Under the pieces are notes generated by a model. The model was given only the letters and a program-made list of their open reading frames with translations. It searched no databases and was not told the DNA's origin. Both the position numbers and the translations under genes were made by a program. This document shows positions 12,081 to 22,719 of a stretch of DNA of 64,000 nucleotides, in pieces. How positions within the stretch are numbered: position 1 is the stretch's first letter; each line of letters starts with the position of its first letter. The DNA comes from Symbiodinium natans (taxonomy: Eukaryota; Sar; Dinophyceae; Suessiales; Symbiodiniaceae), in assembly GCA_905221605.1 (NCBI GenBank), contig CAJNDS010000219.1, forward strand, positions 1 through 64,000. Reading direction: 5' to 3'.

Positions 12081-15000
12081 ACATCAAGCGCATCCTCAAG
12101 GTCCTGACCGTTTGCGAGGCCATGCCGGAGGCGGAACGCAACCTTTTGGCTGGAATGTATCCAGACGACGTCGAGCTCCAGCTCGAGTGGGTGCCAGGCT
12201 CAGCCATCAGGCATGGGTGGCGTGCGTTAATGGGGGCAATGGATCAGCGCACCCGGCGCTATATCGAGTTCGAAGCAGAGGTCCGAAACTGGGAGGACTT
12301 GCAGTCCGCTCGACCCAAGGTCAAGGCCAGAAGGATGGCTGCAGCTGCTTCCACAGAGACTGCAGATACTGGAGGTGGAATTGGAGCGATGGACGATGGA
12401 GAGTTGAGAACTGCAGAGACGGAGGTCTCGCGTGCCGAGGTCTCGGAGACAGAGTCTGCAGAGTCATCCTCGGCAAGTTCGTCGGACGAATCGATTCCAA
12501 TGGGGGAACACATGATGCAGAGCCGGACCAGAGTTTTGGCGCTCATCGAAGCAGAGAAAGCCTTGAAGGATGTGGGCTCCTCTGCGCCGCCCCCACCGTC
12601 TCCGATCATTATGGAGCCATCGCCGGTCGCGACGGACGGGTACAAGTTCGATCCAGCAGCCCTAGGAACCCCTCTGAGGGACACTGCGGCTCCCTCAACA
12701 CCGGTACCTCCTTCGCCGTCTGCAGTTTCGTTGGCCCCTTTGGAGTCCTTCAAGTTCTTGGATGTCCCACTTCTGGTCCCTCGGACCACAGTGTGGAGCC
12801 GATGGTGGTGGAAAAGGAGCGGGCCCCAGAAACTCCAGGACCCACGGCACCGGCTGGAGCTTCAATTTCAACAACGGAGAGTGTGCCGGAGAAATTCCAG
12901 GTCCCGGTTATGTCCCGAAGGCAGCTCCTGGGGAAATTCCAGGTGCTCTTTCGAAAGCCAAGGCAGCACCAGCGGGGGCTACACCGAAGGTCTGGTTTGT
13001 GGTTCCAACTTCCTCGCCTTTGACGGTTCCAGAAGCGCCAGTGGCTGTAGAGTCTTTGCCTGCAGCTCCAGAGCCAGCAACCGTGACAGCGGAGGAAGGG
13101 CCTACATCCGAGACCGCTACATCATCCGCAGCGGATGCCCTTCCGCCTCCGGGCGGCTTGGGTCAAACAGCCGAAGAAAGGAAGTTTGTGCTTCCTTCCC
13201 CTTGCCAGAAGAAGTGAAGGCCTTAAAGGCTGTGCGGAATTCTTCCTTTTGTGGAATTGTTTCTGAACGCGCCGATCGCATGTCTTGCGCGTTGGAAAAA
13301 CACAGTGTCTTTCAGGCTTGTTTGGACTTGGAAAGAAGCATGAGTGAAGCAGTTGAACAGACATGTTGCTGTGTGAGACTTGCTTGGTTAGGAGTGTGCG
13401 AGCTTGAAGGTCCCTTGAAGAGAAGCCCAAAAGAACTTCGATCTTCTAGGCAGTACCCTCAAAGATCCGAAATACCCTCAAGTCCGCGTTTAACTAGTCC
13501 GAAAGAACGTCGATCTTCTAAGCAGTACCCTCAAAGATCCGAAATACCCTCAAGTGTGAACCTCAGAAACGCCACGAACCCAAACCTCCTGAACATGAGT
13601 CATGACAGACCCCTGCCGGCCAGGAGTGCTTTGTTTTGCATGCCAGGAGAAGCATTGGATGTTTTCGCTTGCTTGGCGATCTATGTGATAGCAAGTCTCT
13701 TGGGGGGTTCGTTCTGGTTAGGGTTTCGATTCTTGAAGATGTGTTTGAAAAGGTTTCGAGGAGTTGGTGACTACCCTCAACTGGTATCCCGAAAGTACCG
13801 TTTACACCATCGTCGTAAAGGAGTCCGAGTGCGAATCAAGACTCGTTTCTGTTATGTTCGAGTTGATGTAGAACGTACTCTGGTCTTTAGCAGGCACGTT
13901 GTGAAACCAACTTGGAGCTCAGGTTTTAAAGCCTCTTTGAAGTTCTCATGTAAGGCCATGTGCTTGGGCCTTTGTCTCGACAGGAACTTGAGGAGCTTGT
14001 TGGTGTGCATGGCATGGTGTTGTGCTTGGAGTTTGTGTGGTTGTTGTTTGTTGAGAAGAAAGGGCGATGATGAAAAAGGGAGCAGATCCACTTCTGAGCA
14101 CAGCCACTTGAGAGTTGTGCGTGGACTGCCCCTCCCCGGTAAGGGGACGCAAGCTGAGCCCTTAGAACTCGATAGTGACATGCCACGTTCTTCAGAGAGA
14201 GAAGAGAGAGGAGAAAAAGAGAGTCCGCTTCCGAAGCCTCAAGGTGCTGAACCACCTAAACCTGTAGAAGTTTCAGATAGGATACCTCTGCGAAGTGTGG
14301 CTTTGCAAGTGCATAGATCCAGAGGTCATTTTCCTTATGATGTGAACTGTGAGGCCTGCACCTCGAGTAAAGGGAAGGTTCCTGCGAGACGCTTGCGAAG
14401 GCGTTTGCAACGCGAGGACCAGACGATTGGAATGGATTTCTACTACTTCGGTCGTCTTCGTGTGCTGCTTCTTGCACATTGTTCTTCAAACTATACCACG
14501 GTCATCCCGGCCATGAATTTGGATGATCCGGATCTGTTTTACAACATTGGACGAGTGATTCGCGAAATGGGTCTTGTGAATAAAATGGTAACAGTGAGAT
14601 GTGATCAGGAGTCGGCTTTGATGTCTTTAGCCGAAAAATTGACTACTCGTACAGGTGATGTAGCTGTTTCTGGCGTCATTGTGGACGTCGTGCCCGGGTA
14701 TCGCCCTCAGTCAAAAGGCGCTATTGAAAGACAAGTAGAAACTATGAAGCAGGGGTTTTGGGCAGTGTGGTTAGACTTGGAGAGAGAAGTTGCGCGGAAT
14801 TCCGCGCCGGAAGACTGGAACAAGAAGCTTCCGCTGGGAGGAATGCTCTGGCAAGCTTGTGTCCTTTACAGTGCCAGGTGCTACAACCTCTGGAGCTTTA
14901 GTCACCAGGACGTGACTACGCCCATTGACCGGCTGCACGAGGAGATTGTGCATCGTACGAGGACCCTGCCGTTTGGATGTCTTGTCTACGCTAAAGTAGG

Positions 15001-15600
15001 GGGCTCAAAAGCGCATCAACAGAAGTACAGGGGAAAGAAAACAGTGAAAGCTGTGTATCTAGGGCCTAAAGAGCCTAGAGGGGGCGGTGTCTTTGCTGCT
15101 CCAGTGGGTCAGACTGAGATCGATATCTTTCCTGTCTGTAGGGCCTTAGAAGGAGCGAAAGGTGAGCCTGTCTACGACGTAGGGGCCATACACGCTCTGT
15201 TTACTTCACAGCCTCTCGTTTTAGACCCAGCGGATCCTGAAAGGCCCATCATGTTTGAGCCACCACCTGATCCGGTGAAGTCAGAAGACCCTGACCCGGG
15301 GTTTGAAAACGAAGATGAAGAAATGGTACCAGATGATCCTGATCCTCTGAATGATATTCCGTCTTACGTGGAACCCACAGATGATGAGGGGGAAGGCGGA
15401 CTTGGGTCACCGGAAATGCAGCCGGATGACCTGGAGGACATGGAGATTGACTGGCTAACTAACCATCTGCTAGAGTCTTTGTTCAAAGGACCGGACATTC
15501 TGGCCACGTCTAAAGAAGTAGCTGATTCGTTTACTCTCAAATTCGGAGGGAGTAAGATCAAGTGCCAAGTACCCCGAAACGCCGTTTCGCTCTGGGTTTT
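12081..15600 (+). mobile_element. Ty1/Copia-type retrotransposon remnant (gag-like to integrase)
   Basis: The element enters at 12,081 already inside coding sequence (Y-I-K-R-I-L-K-V-L in frame ahead of the first ATG) and stops at about 15,600, just after the linker that follows integrase. Reverse transcriptase and RNase H, which follow integrase in Copia order, are absent. No long terminal repeats were found. The left border is an array-derived 90-bp piece and the right border is the GC-rich block. It is therefore an internally broken copy with both ends lost. Confidence 0.8.
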
Positions 15601-15694
15601 GTTTTTCCCAGGTGTTTTGACACGCACGAATCATGACCGACCATGTTCGCCCGGCCCAGCTAGCTCCTGGCTCCGCTGCCTCAGCACCTGCTGA
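12122..15694 (+). CDS. Copia-like polyprotein with integrase, RT missing
   Basis: An open frame of 1,190 codons. Residues 1-70 are an acidic, gag-like segment. Residues about 215-365 read as unnatural Arg/Ser-rich sequence, while the other two plus frames there (12,770-12,930 and 12,900-13,210) give Pro/Ala/Glu-rich sequence; this implies two compensating frameshifts, so the frame is probably not a functional product. Near residues 725-745 an H-x4-H...C-x2-C zinc motif precedes the integrase core. The integrase shows catalytic Asp in G-M-D-F-Y-Y, Asp in V-R-C-D-Q-E and Glu in G-A-I-E-R-Q-V, the D,D-35-E order of retroviral-type integrases. A tail rich in Asp, Glu and Pro follows, and the last ~30 residues are foreign. 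No Asp-protease motif or CCHC knuckle was seen. Residues about 505-535 and 625-645 are hydrophobic, which is unusual for Copia. Confidence 0.75.
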   Translation: MPEAERNLLAGMYPDDVELQLEWVPGSAIRHGWRALMGAMDQRTRRYIEFEAEVRNWEDLQSARPKVKARRMAAAASTETADTGGGIGAMDDGELRTAETEVSRAEVSETESAESSSASSSDESIPMGEHMMQSRTRVLALIEAEKALKDVGSSAPPPPSPIIMEPSPVATDGYKFDPAALGTPLRDTAAPSTPVPPSPSAVSLAPLESFKFLDVPLLVPRTTVWSRWWWKRSGPQKLQDPRHRLELQFQQRRVCRRNSRSRLCPEGSSWGNSRCSFESQGSTSGGYTEGLVCGSNFLAFDGSRSASGCRVFACSSRASNRDSGGRAYIRDRYIIRSGCPSASGRLGSNSRRKEVCASFPLPEEVKALKAVRNSSFCGIVSERADRMSCALEKHSVFQACLDLERSMSEAVEQTCCCVRLAWLGVCELEGPLKRSPKELRSSRQYPQRSEIPSSPRLTSPKERRSSKQYPQRSEIPSSVNLRNATNPNLLNMSHDRPLPARSALFCMPGEALDVFACLAIYVIASLLGGSFWLGFRFLKMCLKRFRGVGDYPQLVSRKYRLHHRRKGVRVRIKTRFCYVRVDVERTLVFSRHVVKPTWSSGFKASLKFSCKAMCLGLCLDRNLRSLLVCMAWCCAWSLCGCCLLRRKGDDEKGSRSTSEHSHLRVVRGLPLPGKGTQAEPLELDSDMPRSSEREERGEKESPLPKPQGAEPPKPVEVSDRIPLRSVALQVHRSRGHFPYDVNCEACTSSKGKVPARRLRRRLQREDQTIGMDFYYFGRLRVLLLAHCSSNYTTVIPAMNLDDPDLFYNIGRVIREMGLVNKMVTVRCDQESALMSLAEKLTTRTGDVAVSGVIVDVVPGYRPQSKGAIERQVETMKQGFWAVWLDLEREVARNSAPEDWNKKLPLGGMLWQACVLYSARCYNLWSFSHQDVTTPIDRLHEEIVHRTRTLPFGCLVYAKVGGSKAHQQKYRGKKTVKAVYLGPKEPRGGGVFAAPVGQTEIDIFPVCRALEGAKGEPVYDVGAIHALFTSQPLVLDPADPERPIMFEPPPDPVKSEDPDPGFENEDEEMVPDDPDPLNDIPSYVEPTDDEGEGGLGSPEMQPDDLEDMEIDWLTNHLLESLFKGPDILATSKEVADSFTLKFGGSKIKCQVPRNAVSLWVLFFPGVLTRTNHDRPCSPGPASSWLRCLSTC
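13427..13560 (+). repeat. Two-copy ~70-bp direct repeat inside the Copia frame
   Basis: Two consecutive in-frame units at about 13,427-13,496 and 13,497-13,560 share GTACCCTCAAAGATCCGAAA and the peptide Q-Y-P-Q-R-S-E-I-P-S-S. They differ by a few substitutions. The repeat lies between the gag-like and integrase parts and keeps the frame open. Confidence 0.8.
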
Positions 15695-18290
15695 GCAATG
15701 CTGCACAGATTCTGCCGCCGTTGCCTGCTGGGCCCCGCCACGGGGTCAACTTGCAGTTTGCACCGCCCATGCGCACCTTTTGCACTCGGTACCAAAACGC
15801 CCACTGCCGCCGACAGTGCTCTCTGCACATGACGCCCCTGCAGCGCACACATGCCCACGTTTTTTGCCCTACACGGCTTGCCTGTGTCAGCACTCCTGCC
15901 GCTGCAAGTAAATTGGCGCTGCCTCGCCGCCTTGAGCCACATTGGGTCTAACATGTGGGCCTGCCTCTCACCTGCCTCCCGGCACGCCCTGCACGCCATT
16001 GACTGGTGGACGGCCTCCGATTGCAGGTGGTACTTAGCCGGTCTGCCTATGCCATCGAGCCGAGCTTCTTCGGAGAACGACGATGGCTCCAGCACATCCG
16101 CCTCGGATTTTTAGCCTTAGCGCAGCTGCCCCGCGGCCCATGTCGCCCCGAGCCCGACTGGTGCCCCGACCCCTTTAGGCCTGCTTTGTGTTGCTGCCAA
16201 CCCACCTTGCCCCGCCGCCAGGTACCTGATCAAGATCGACCACCAGGACATCATTCTTCCGCCCGGAGCTCATTTCTTGCTAGGACGCTTTTTCGAGACT
16301 TGTACACAGTCTCCTTTTCAATCAGGCGGCCTCGTCAACTTCAGTCAGCATGTCCCATAGCCCCAGCCTATGTGCCCCCCCCGCGTCCGCCGAAGTGAGC
16401 ACGCATGTCCGCTCCGTAGCTTTTGTTAACTTCAGGTACGTCCCACAGCCCTAGCCCGACAACGCCCCGAGGCCCGCTTCTGCTTGAGAGTTGCATATGC
16501 TTGCCTGCCTTGCCGCAATGCACATGTTCTATGTGTCGAGTGAGCCCTGCCGCCTTGTCAATCCTAAGCGCTCCCTCTCAAGCCCTCTGCCTTCCTTTGT
16601 GCCCTATCCTTTGTGTATACGCCGCCATGGCCAATGCACCGGATTCAGCTCTTGCCCAGTTTGCTGCACTCTGGGCCCAAATGGACGAGAGTGCCAAGCA
16701 GAGCCTCCTTGCAGGACTCGCCGCCCAGTCCGCGCCGGCCGAAGCCTACAGAGCCCACGCAGCCTGGGCCCCACGAGGCATACCACCTACCTATGATGCA
16801 GTTCGACGGCCGCACATGGTACCACTTCTACGGAATGGGCCAGCCGCTCAGAGGAGCCCAAGAGGTGGACTGGAAGACTTTCTGGTTCACGTATGAGGCC
16901 AAACCGCCCAGCGAGCCCCAGCCTATAGATGTGGACGCCTCAGACCAGCCCAGGCCAATCCAAGACCCCCTGCCTATGTCATGCTTCGAGGAAGCGTCGT
17001 CCGAGATGCCCGGAAAGCCATTATGATCCATCGCCTAGACTACGAGCAAATCAGGTCCCAAGCGGCCCAGGGCAGTATCAGCGCAAGGTTCATGTTGGAC
17101 ACGGAAGCCTTCTCCGTGTTCTCGGGCGAGTACCCCTTTACCAACCCGCCCAGCACGCCGGAGCCCGCCGACGACTCGGCGCCCGGTAAAAATGCCGCCG
17201 ACGATGGCACAGTGGACAACGACACGGACCTCCTAGGCCTACTCACGGACAAGGGGGATGCCCACGAGCCCCGCAGGCCTGCACCTCGTGAGCCCGCCCG
17301 CGGACCGTTCTCCTTCGCCGCTCTGCCCACAGCCGATAAGCTGCCTGCCTGCCCACGCCTCTGCATCCCCGAGCCGCCCGACAGACGGTACCGCGGATGC
17401 ACCATCGTGCCCAGTATCTGCCTTCCGGATACTTTCCGGCTTGCCCAAAAGACACCACGAACCGCCTACACCTGCCGAGACCCCCGCCGCACCGGCCTCG
17501 GGTCCGACGGAGCCTGTGCAAGCCTCCAATGCCGGGGACTCGGCCCCCGAAAGGCAACCCGCCCAGCCGATTCCTGCCCTGCTGACGCCTCAGCAAGCGC
17601 AGGAGCTTCAAGACTGCCAAGCCGCCGCTTCGGCCCGGCGAGAAGCACTGCTAGCCTCCGCACAGCAGGCCGCACCCACCCCTGCACAGGGGAGCGACCC
17701 CGAAGCCCAGCGCCGCGACTGGACCTTCGTGGACCTGTCCACTTCATGCCTATGGACAGCCAACCACGTCCGCAAAGCCTTCGCGGATGGCCGCGACCTG
17801 CCACAGCTGCACTTCCGCCGCGACCAGGCCCCCGTGCCGGAGGAGCTGCTCAATCGCATTGCCCACTCTATGCCTGAGACGCCTGCCACAGGCCCTGACT
17901 TGCCTCCTTTGCCTAGAGCGCCGGGGGTCAGCTGCCTGCTGACGCCACGGCCTTGGAAAGGAAGGCCTGGGCTGACCTGGCCGACGACGCCGCCTATTAT
18001 GCCGGGCCCAGCACCCTGCCCGATCCGGACTTGGAGGACCTCCAGGACGCCCAAGCGCCTACTGAGCTGGCCCCGACTGAGCCAAAGCCACCTGCACAGC
18101 CCAAAACCGTGCCCGTCAAGGCCAAGCCCTGCAGCACGCAGCCCTTCTGCCCCTGGGGCCTAGTATGTGCCCAGAACATTGATGAGCCCGACTCCGACCG
18201 GCACGACCGCCATCAATGCAGCCGCTGCCACGAATTTGATAAGCACAGAGAGTCCCCTTGGGGACACTTCGCCAGGCCCTAACGGCCCAA
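15600..18290 (+). pseudogene. GC-rich block of frame-broken coding sequence, family unknown
   Basis: The stretch is much richer in G+C than both neighbours, and stretches of protein-like sequence jump between plus frames. Examples: an ATG at 15,633; a Cys/His-rich segment around 15,770-15,850; a plausible segment at 16,215-16,345 with I-D-H-Q-D-I-I-L-P-P-G and F-L-L-G-R-F-F; an ATG at 16,627 opening M-A-N-A-P-D-S-A-L-A-Q; W-K-T-F-W-F-T-Y-E at 16,870; L-D-Y-E-Q-I-R-S-Q at 17,035; D-W-T-F-V-D-L-S near 17,717; and a C-terminal C-S-R-C-H-E-F-D-K-H at 18,220 ending in a stop at 18,282. Each join needs a one-base shift, so this is a decayed gene or a gene with many tiny introns. A gag-like or host Pro/Ala-rich zinc-binding protein are both possible. 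A near duplication, TTCAGTCAGCATGTCCCATA against TTCAGGTACGTCCCACAG, occurs at about 16,340 and 16,430. Confidence 0.5.
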
Positions 18291-20430
18291 ACCGGCCTGC
18301 CTATTTTTCGCCCCTGCCCAAGCCCAGGGTATAGGCCTCTCACCCTGCACGCCCAGACCGCCTCTCGCTGCCGCTCGCAAAGAAAGAGCCCTTGCTGCCC
18401 CTGGCACAGAGGGAGCTTGTGGTTCCTTGCTCGCCATTGGATTTTCGCCTTAATTAGATGGTTGCAGCGCGTTTCGTTCTCGGCCAGTTGCCCATGTGCG
18501 GAGGACGTTAAGCCTTTCGGTTAGGAGGCGTTTGGTAATGGCCTCGTGTTGAGATGAGGCAAAAGTTTTTGGCCAGGCCTATGCGCCGGCGGCAGAGAGT
18601 AGTCCTTTCCTCAGACCTTGTGACTGCTCCTGCCGCTGGTGCCCTGGGTTTAGGGCTGGTTTTAGGGTAGGTACTTGGCAGTGCTGTCTGCTCGCTGACG
18701 GTGGATGCAGCCGGCTGAGTCACTTTCCCTCCTTGCCTGGACTGCCTGCCTTCGCCCTACCGCCAGGTATGGGATCAGCGCACCATGGGGCTTTCCAGGC
18801 AGGCTCAGGACCTGTATCTCGTCTCCTCACTGGGCATATAATTGAAGGCTCGCGAGGTGCAGGCCAATTGTCACTCCTTCTTCTTCGCTGTGCGAGACTA
18901 CAAGGGTGATGAGCCTTTTGGCATGTTGTCCGGATTCTGTCCTTTTTGTTCCGGTGTTTTCTCTTTTGGGGTTTAGGGTGTAGCGCAGAGGCCAAAAATG
19001 CAACATGCTGTTACTGGCATAGGCTTTTGCCGAGGTTTTCTGCCCCAAATTCCCTTTTAGCACCTTGAGAAAAAGTTGGCCCGCTGGCACCAATGATCAT
19101 ACGGGTCGGCGTTCCGTGGGGCCAGAGTCCTGATTTGGCCCTTCCCTTGAAACAGTCTGGGGTTTTACAGGGGCAGTGGGTTCCCTTCCCTTGTGTGGGT
19201 CCATTTGGTCGTTTTGGCCCTTTCCCAGTGACCAGTCAGCAGGTCCCTGGGAGCAGTCTTCAGGGTTTCGAAATCTTTTCTTGCAGAAAGTTTAGCAGGG
19301 CGTTGTTCCCTGCGCCTGCACGTAGTTGTTGAAGGGAAAGCGTCGCTCCCTGCGCCTGGTTGAGGGGAGTGCGTGGGCCCCGCGCTAAAGGTACCAAATT
19401 GAGGGGCTGCTGCTTTGTGTAAGGTGAGGTGGAGGACCCCCTTTGGCTTGAGGCTAGGAGTTCGTTGGCTGTGTCAACCCAGGCCTAAAGGCTGTGGCAT
19501 CAGTGCATGACAGTCGCTTGTGTTCCTGTGCGGGTGCTGTTATGCCATGGATTCCCAGCCTCGGGGCTGCGGTTTCGAGAATTCCTTCCTCTGATGAGAT
19601 GGACACAGACTGGCTGCTGGGAGCAGGTCTTTTGCTTGGGCTATGGTCAGTACGATGAGAGGAGTAGGAAAAGCGAAGTGCTTTGTACAGCTGGCGACTC
19701 GGACGAGTGAAAGCCACAGTCCTCCATCTGACCTGTTCTACTAGCGGTCAGAGCCTCTTAACTGTGTCATAGGCGCCTGTAGGTAGCGGTGGGTGCACCA
19801 CACTCCCAGCCTTGAGCTGTGGTTTGCCGTAGCAGGTTGGCCGACCAGCCCGAGAGACTATGTCTCGCCCCTTAGGGGCTTCGGGTGAATTCATTGCATG
19901 ATGGACGCCCACTGGGTAACGCTTTCGCGCTTGCTGAAGAAAATATGACATTTCTTTGTTTGCCTAGTTGCTTGCAGGTACATGTGTAGGACATGAGTGC
20001 TGTGACATGGCAAGAACATGTTTTGTTTTGGCATGAGCATGTTTGCATGACATGAAGGTGCTTTGACTTGACATGTTTTGGTTTGCAAGTCCGATGATGA
20101 GTTTTGAGAAGCACAGAGAAGCTTTTAGCTCTCGGGAGTTGACCTGAGAGTCATCTGGAAGTGCTGAAGCAAAGCTCTGAGGAACAGACTTTGGCCGTTA
20201 CTCACTCCGTGTGCTTTGCCCCGTCGTTCGTACCGTGTCGTAACCGTTTGACAGTCGACTGAGGCATTCTGAGAGCATGCTGTATGTTTTGCAACAGACC
20301 TGAAGTCCTGAAGCAGTAACCAAGATGTTTTGCATGTTACTTTTGTCTTCTCCTACTGACGTGTTTGGCTCAAGTGCGAACGGAAAAAGCAGTCCGCGCT
20401 AAAGCTCTGCTTTTCACAGAAAGAGCTTCA
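18291..20430. other. No gene recognised; CATG-rich patch
   Basis: Only short frames occur, none with recognisable motifs. Composition is mixed and less GC-rich than the preceding block. Between about 19,975 and 20,090 the word ACATG or GCATG recurs roughly ten times, giving a weakly periodic patch. Confidence 0.5.
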
Positions 20431-20614
20431 CCTTGCCCATTGCCGAGTTTTCTTACCCACACGGCCCGATAAAACTCGTAGCTGCAGCACATTTTTTCCT
20501 TATCGGCTGCCGCCCGCGGAGGAATAAGGTAATCAGTCCTCCTGCTCGGCCGGGTTCATCTCGGAGTCGCAGATTGCGTCCGCTGCGGCCAGAACTGCCA
20601 GGCGCCCGTGCTCC

Positions 20615-21010
20615 GTGCAGCAGTTTCGCTTGACCTCAGTTTGGAAGAGTTGCGCTCCGTCATGGTCACTTCAACTGGAAAGCCACGCTTGGAGTGTGGC
20701 AGCATTTGCCACACCGTGCAAGCAATTGGACCAGCCAGAGGGGCTCTTGTATGACGGAACCTTGCAACGGCAGTTCAGCCAGTTTAAGCTGGCTCACACA
20801 AATGTTTGCCACAAGCCTCCGCGTCCCGAGTTCACGAAGAATTTCCATGTGAAGTTTTGGAATGGACGTGAGTGGGATGAGAAAGACGTGGTGGGAGGAA
20901 CGCAGAAGATGGACGGCTTCTTCAATTCCTTTCGCCGGAAGGTCGGAAGACAGGCCTTCAACACTGTGGGCCGACTTCTGAGCGTGCGGATGCTTCAGAG
21001 AAGCAGCTGA
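20615..21010 (+). pseudogene. Possible DDE-transposase remnant
   Basis: A 131-codon frame that ends at TGA 21,008-21,010. Residues about 65-125 contain H-T-N-V-C-H-K, then K-F-W-N-G-R-E, then G-G-T-Q-K-M-D-G-F-F, then R-R-K-V-G-R. This order (a His-rich strand, a short insert, then G-T-Q-x-x-D/E followed by an aromatic helix with Arg) resembles the C-terminal half of ISXO2/IS1595-like transposases that are common in dinoflagellate genomes, with the last acidic residue in K-M-D. No upstream catalytic half is visible, and the first ~50 residues look unrelated. It could also be a host exon fragment. Confidence 0.3.
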
Positions 21011-21686
21011 ACCAGAAAGTTCGTTTGTTCCGTTGCAGTTTTGGTTTTCAGGCTCCGATGTGTTTCAAATTTTCGGGGCTGTGCGACGGGCCGAGAGGAC
21101 CAAGAGCGGCAGTGCATCTTTGACCGCTCTGTCTGTGTTCCAGCCCATGTTCAAGGCTTCTGCCCAACGAGTAACAAGCTCAAGCGTTTCTGTTTCGCAA
21201 GAAATGCGCAAAAAGGTTCCATGCTCTTCTGTTGCTGGGGTCGCGGTAGGTTAATTGGACGTTTGCTGTTAACGTGCTCGAGTCGGGTTAGAGGTTAGAG
21301 AGAGTAGGCGCAGAGAACTGGCTATGGCACTGTAGGCGGTGCTTGCTTAAACAGACGCGGCGCCAGAGGTGGCAGGTTGTTCTTGGCGGCGCAGCTCTTC
21401 CTTGAAGACGCGGCGCCATGCGCGGCGGTCGCCGCCGCGGCTGGCGCCGCGCCTAAAGAAAGAAGAAACTTTTTCTTTTCTTTCATTGCCACTTGTCACG
21501 CCGCGCCCGGCTTTTTTTTGCTTAGCAAGCTTGCACCAAAGTTAGTAGATTTGGAAAGCAGGCTTTCGCATGTTGAGTTGGGAGTGTACAGAATTTGCTT
21601 GTTTTTTTTCGGAAGCAGCAGTGGCCATGTGGCTTAAAGGTTAGGATAGCAATAACACCTTGAAGTCTGTTAATAACTGTGGAGTC
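21011..21686. other. No clear gene; short Cys-containing frame
   Basis: The frame 21,041-21,298 continues the composition of the preceding remnant and holds several Cys residues, but no family is recognised. From 21,360 to 21,450 the DNA is GCC/GCG-rich, followed by T-runs. No splice or motif evidence for a gene. Confidence 0.4.
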
Positions 21687-21763
21687 GCTGACGGCCATAT
21701 CTCACCGAATGCACCGGATCTCTTCTGACCTCCAAACGAAGTTAAGCGGTGGAGAGCCGGGCC
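21687..21763 (+). pseudogene. 5' part of a 5S rRNA-like sequence (5S-derived element or pseudogene)
   Basis: The sequence GCTGACGGCCATATCTCACC followed by GAATGCACCGGATCTC and GAAGTTAAGC matches the first ~75 nt of eukaryotic 5S rRNA, closest to the dinoflagellate form from memory. It includes helix I/II sequence and the internal-promoter A-box region (GAAGTTAAGCGGTGG). After GAGAGCCGGGC the match ends: the intermediate element, the C box (GGATGGG...) and the 3' strand of helix I are missing, so it cannot fold as a full 5S rRNA. An insertion (CTCCAAACGAAG) is also present. Such a 5'-only 5S fragment is typical of a 5S-headed SINE or a truncated retrocopy. Confidence 0.75.
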
Positions 21764-22700
21764 TCTCCGTGCTGAATTTGGCAGATGTTGAATCAGTTCA
21801 CAAGTCTTCACTGCGCAATTTCATACTGGTTCTAAGCTTGTGCTTTGTGTGGGTGTGCTCGCTTACCTCTGTCAAGAACTTGGCAAGTCTAAACCCATCT
21901 GCCATGAGCCGGCAGGCTGGCAGTCTCACAGCACTCCCTTGAGGAACATCTGGTGGTCCTCAAGAATTAGCGGCAAAGGCCACATATTGCCTTCGTCTTC
22001 AGCTCTTCCTGGAAGACTCAGTCTCCAGGAGACTTGGGTGATGCTAGGCGTCACGGCATGTGAGAGGTGCATCAAAAGATGACACACATCGTGCTGGTTA
22101 TTAGGGGATTGCCATCGACCCTGTGAATGCACGAGTCGAGTCCAGGACAGGGTCTGCCAGAGGAGGACCTTTTTCTGGTCGCGTAACCAGCGAAAAATGC
22201 CTTGCAGTGGGGACGAGGCGAAGGGAGAGGACCCTTCCGAGACTAAGTCAATCCAAAACAGCCACTAAAGCATTGGAATAACAGTGGTTGGAAGGGTTCT
22301 GAAATTTGACCTTCTTGATGATTGCAGCAGCTGCACTAAGGTCCTTACAGTTGCGTTTATATGACGTTGCAGGTCGAAATAAAGAAAAGGATTGAAATCT
22401 ATTCGAACGGACTGACCGTGGATCTGCCAAGCCTCTAATCTGGATTGAATCAGGGGCTAGCAGCAGCCGTAGCAGCAACACCGCAGTCGGCAGCCAGGCA
22501 ATCGCCTTGGAATTTCTCCTCGCACGTCAGTGGATATGTCGTCAAGCCACTGATCTACGTTGTGGGTCAGGCCACTGTCGTAAAGCTCCCGAAGTGGCAC
22601 ATAGAGAGCGAGCTTTGACACTGCTGGGGCTATTGGGCATCCCTGTAGGAGCCTCAACTGTCGGGAAAGGGCATCCTCAAAAATTTGGTATCCGAAGGTA
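21764..22700. other. No gene recognised
   Basis: Only short open frames. The first part may be the body of a 5S-headed element, but no poly-purine tail or duplicated target site was identified. The right part adjoins the decayed minus-strand LINE. Confidence 0.4.
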
Positions 22701-22719
22701 GCACAATATCTGCAATCAG

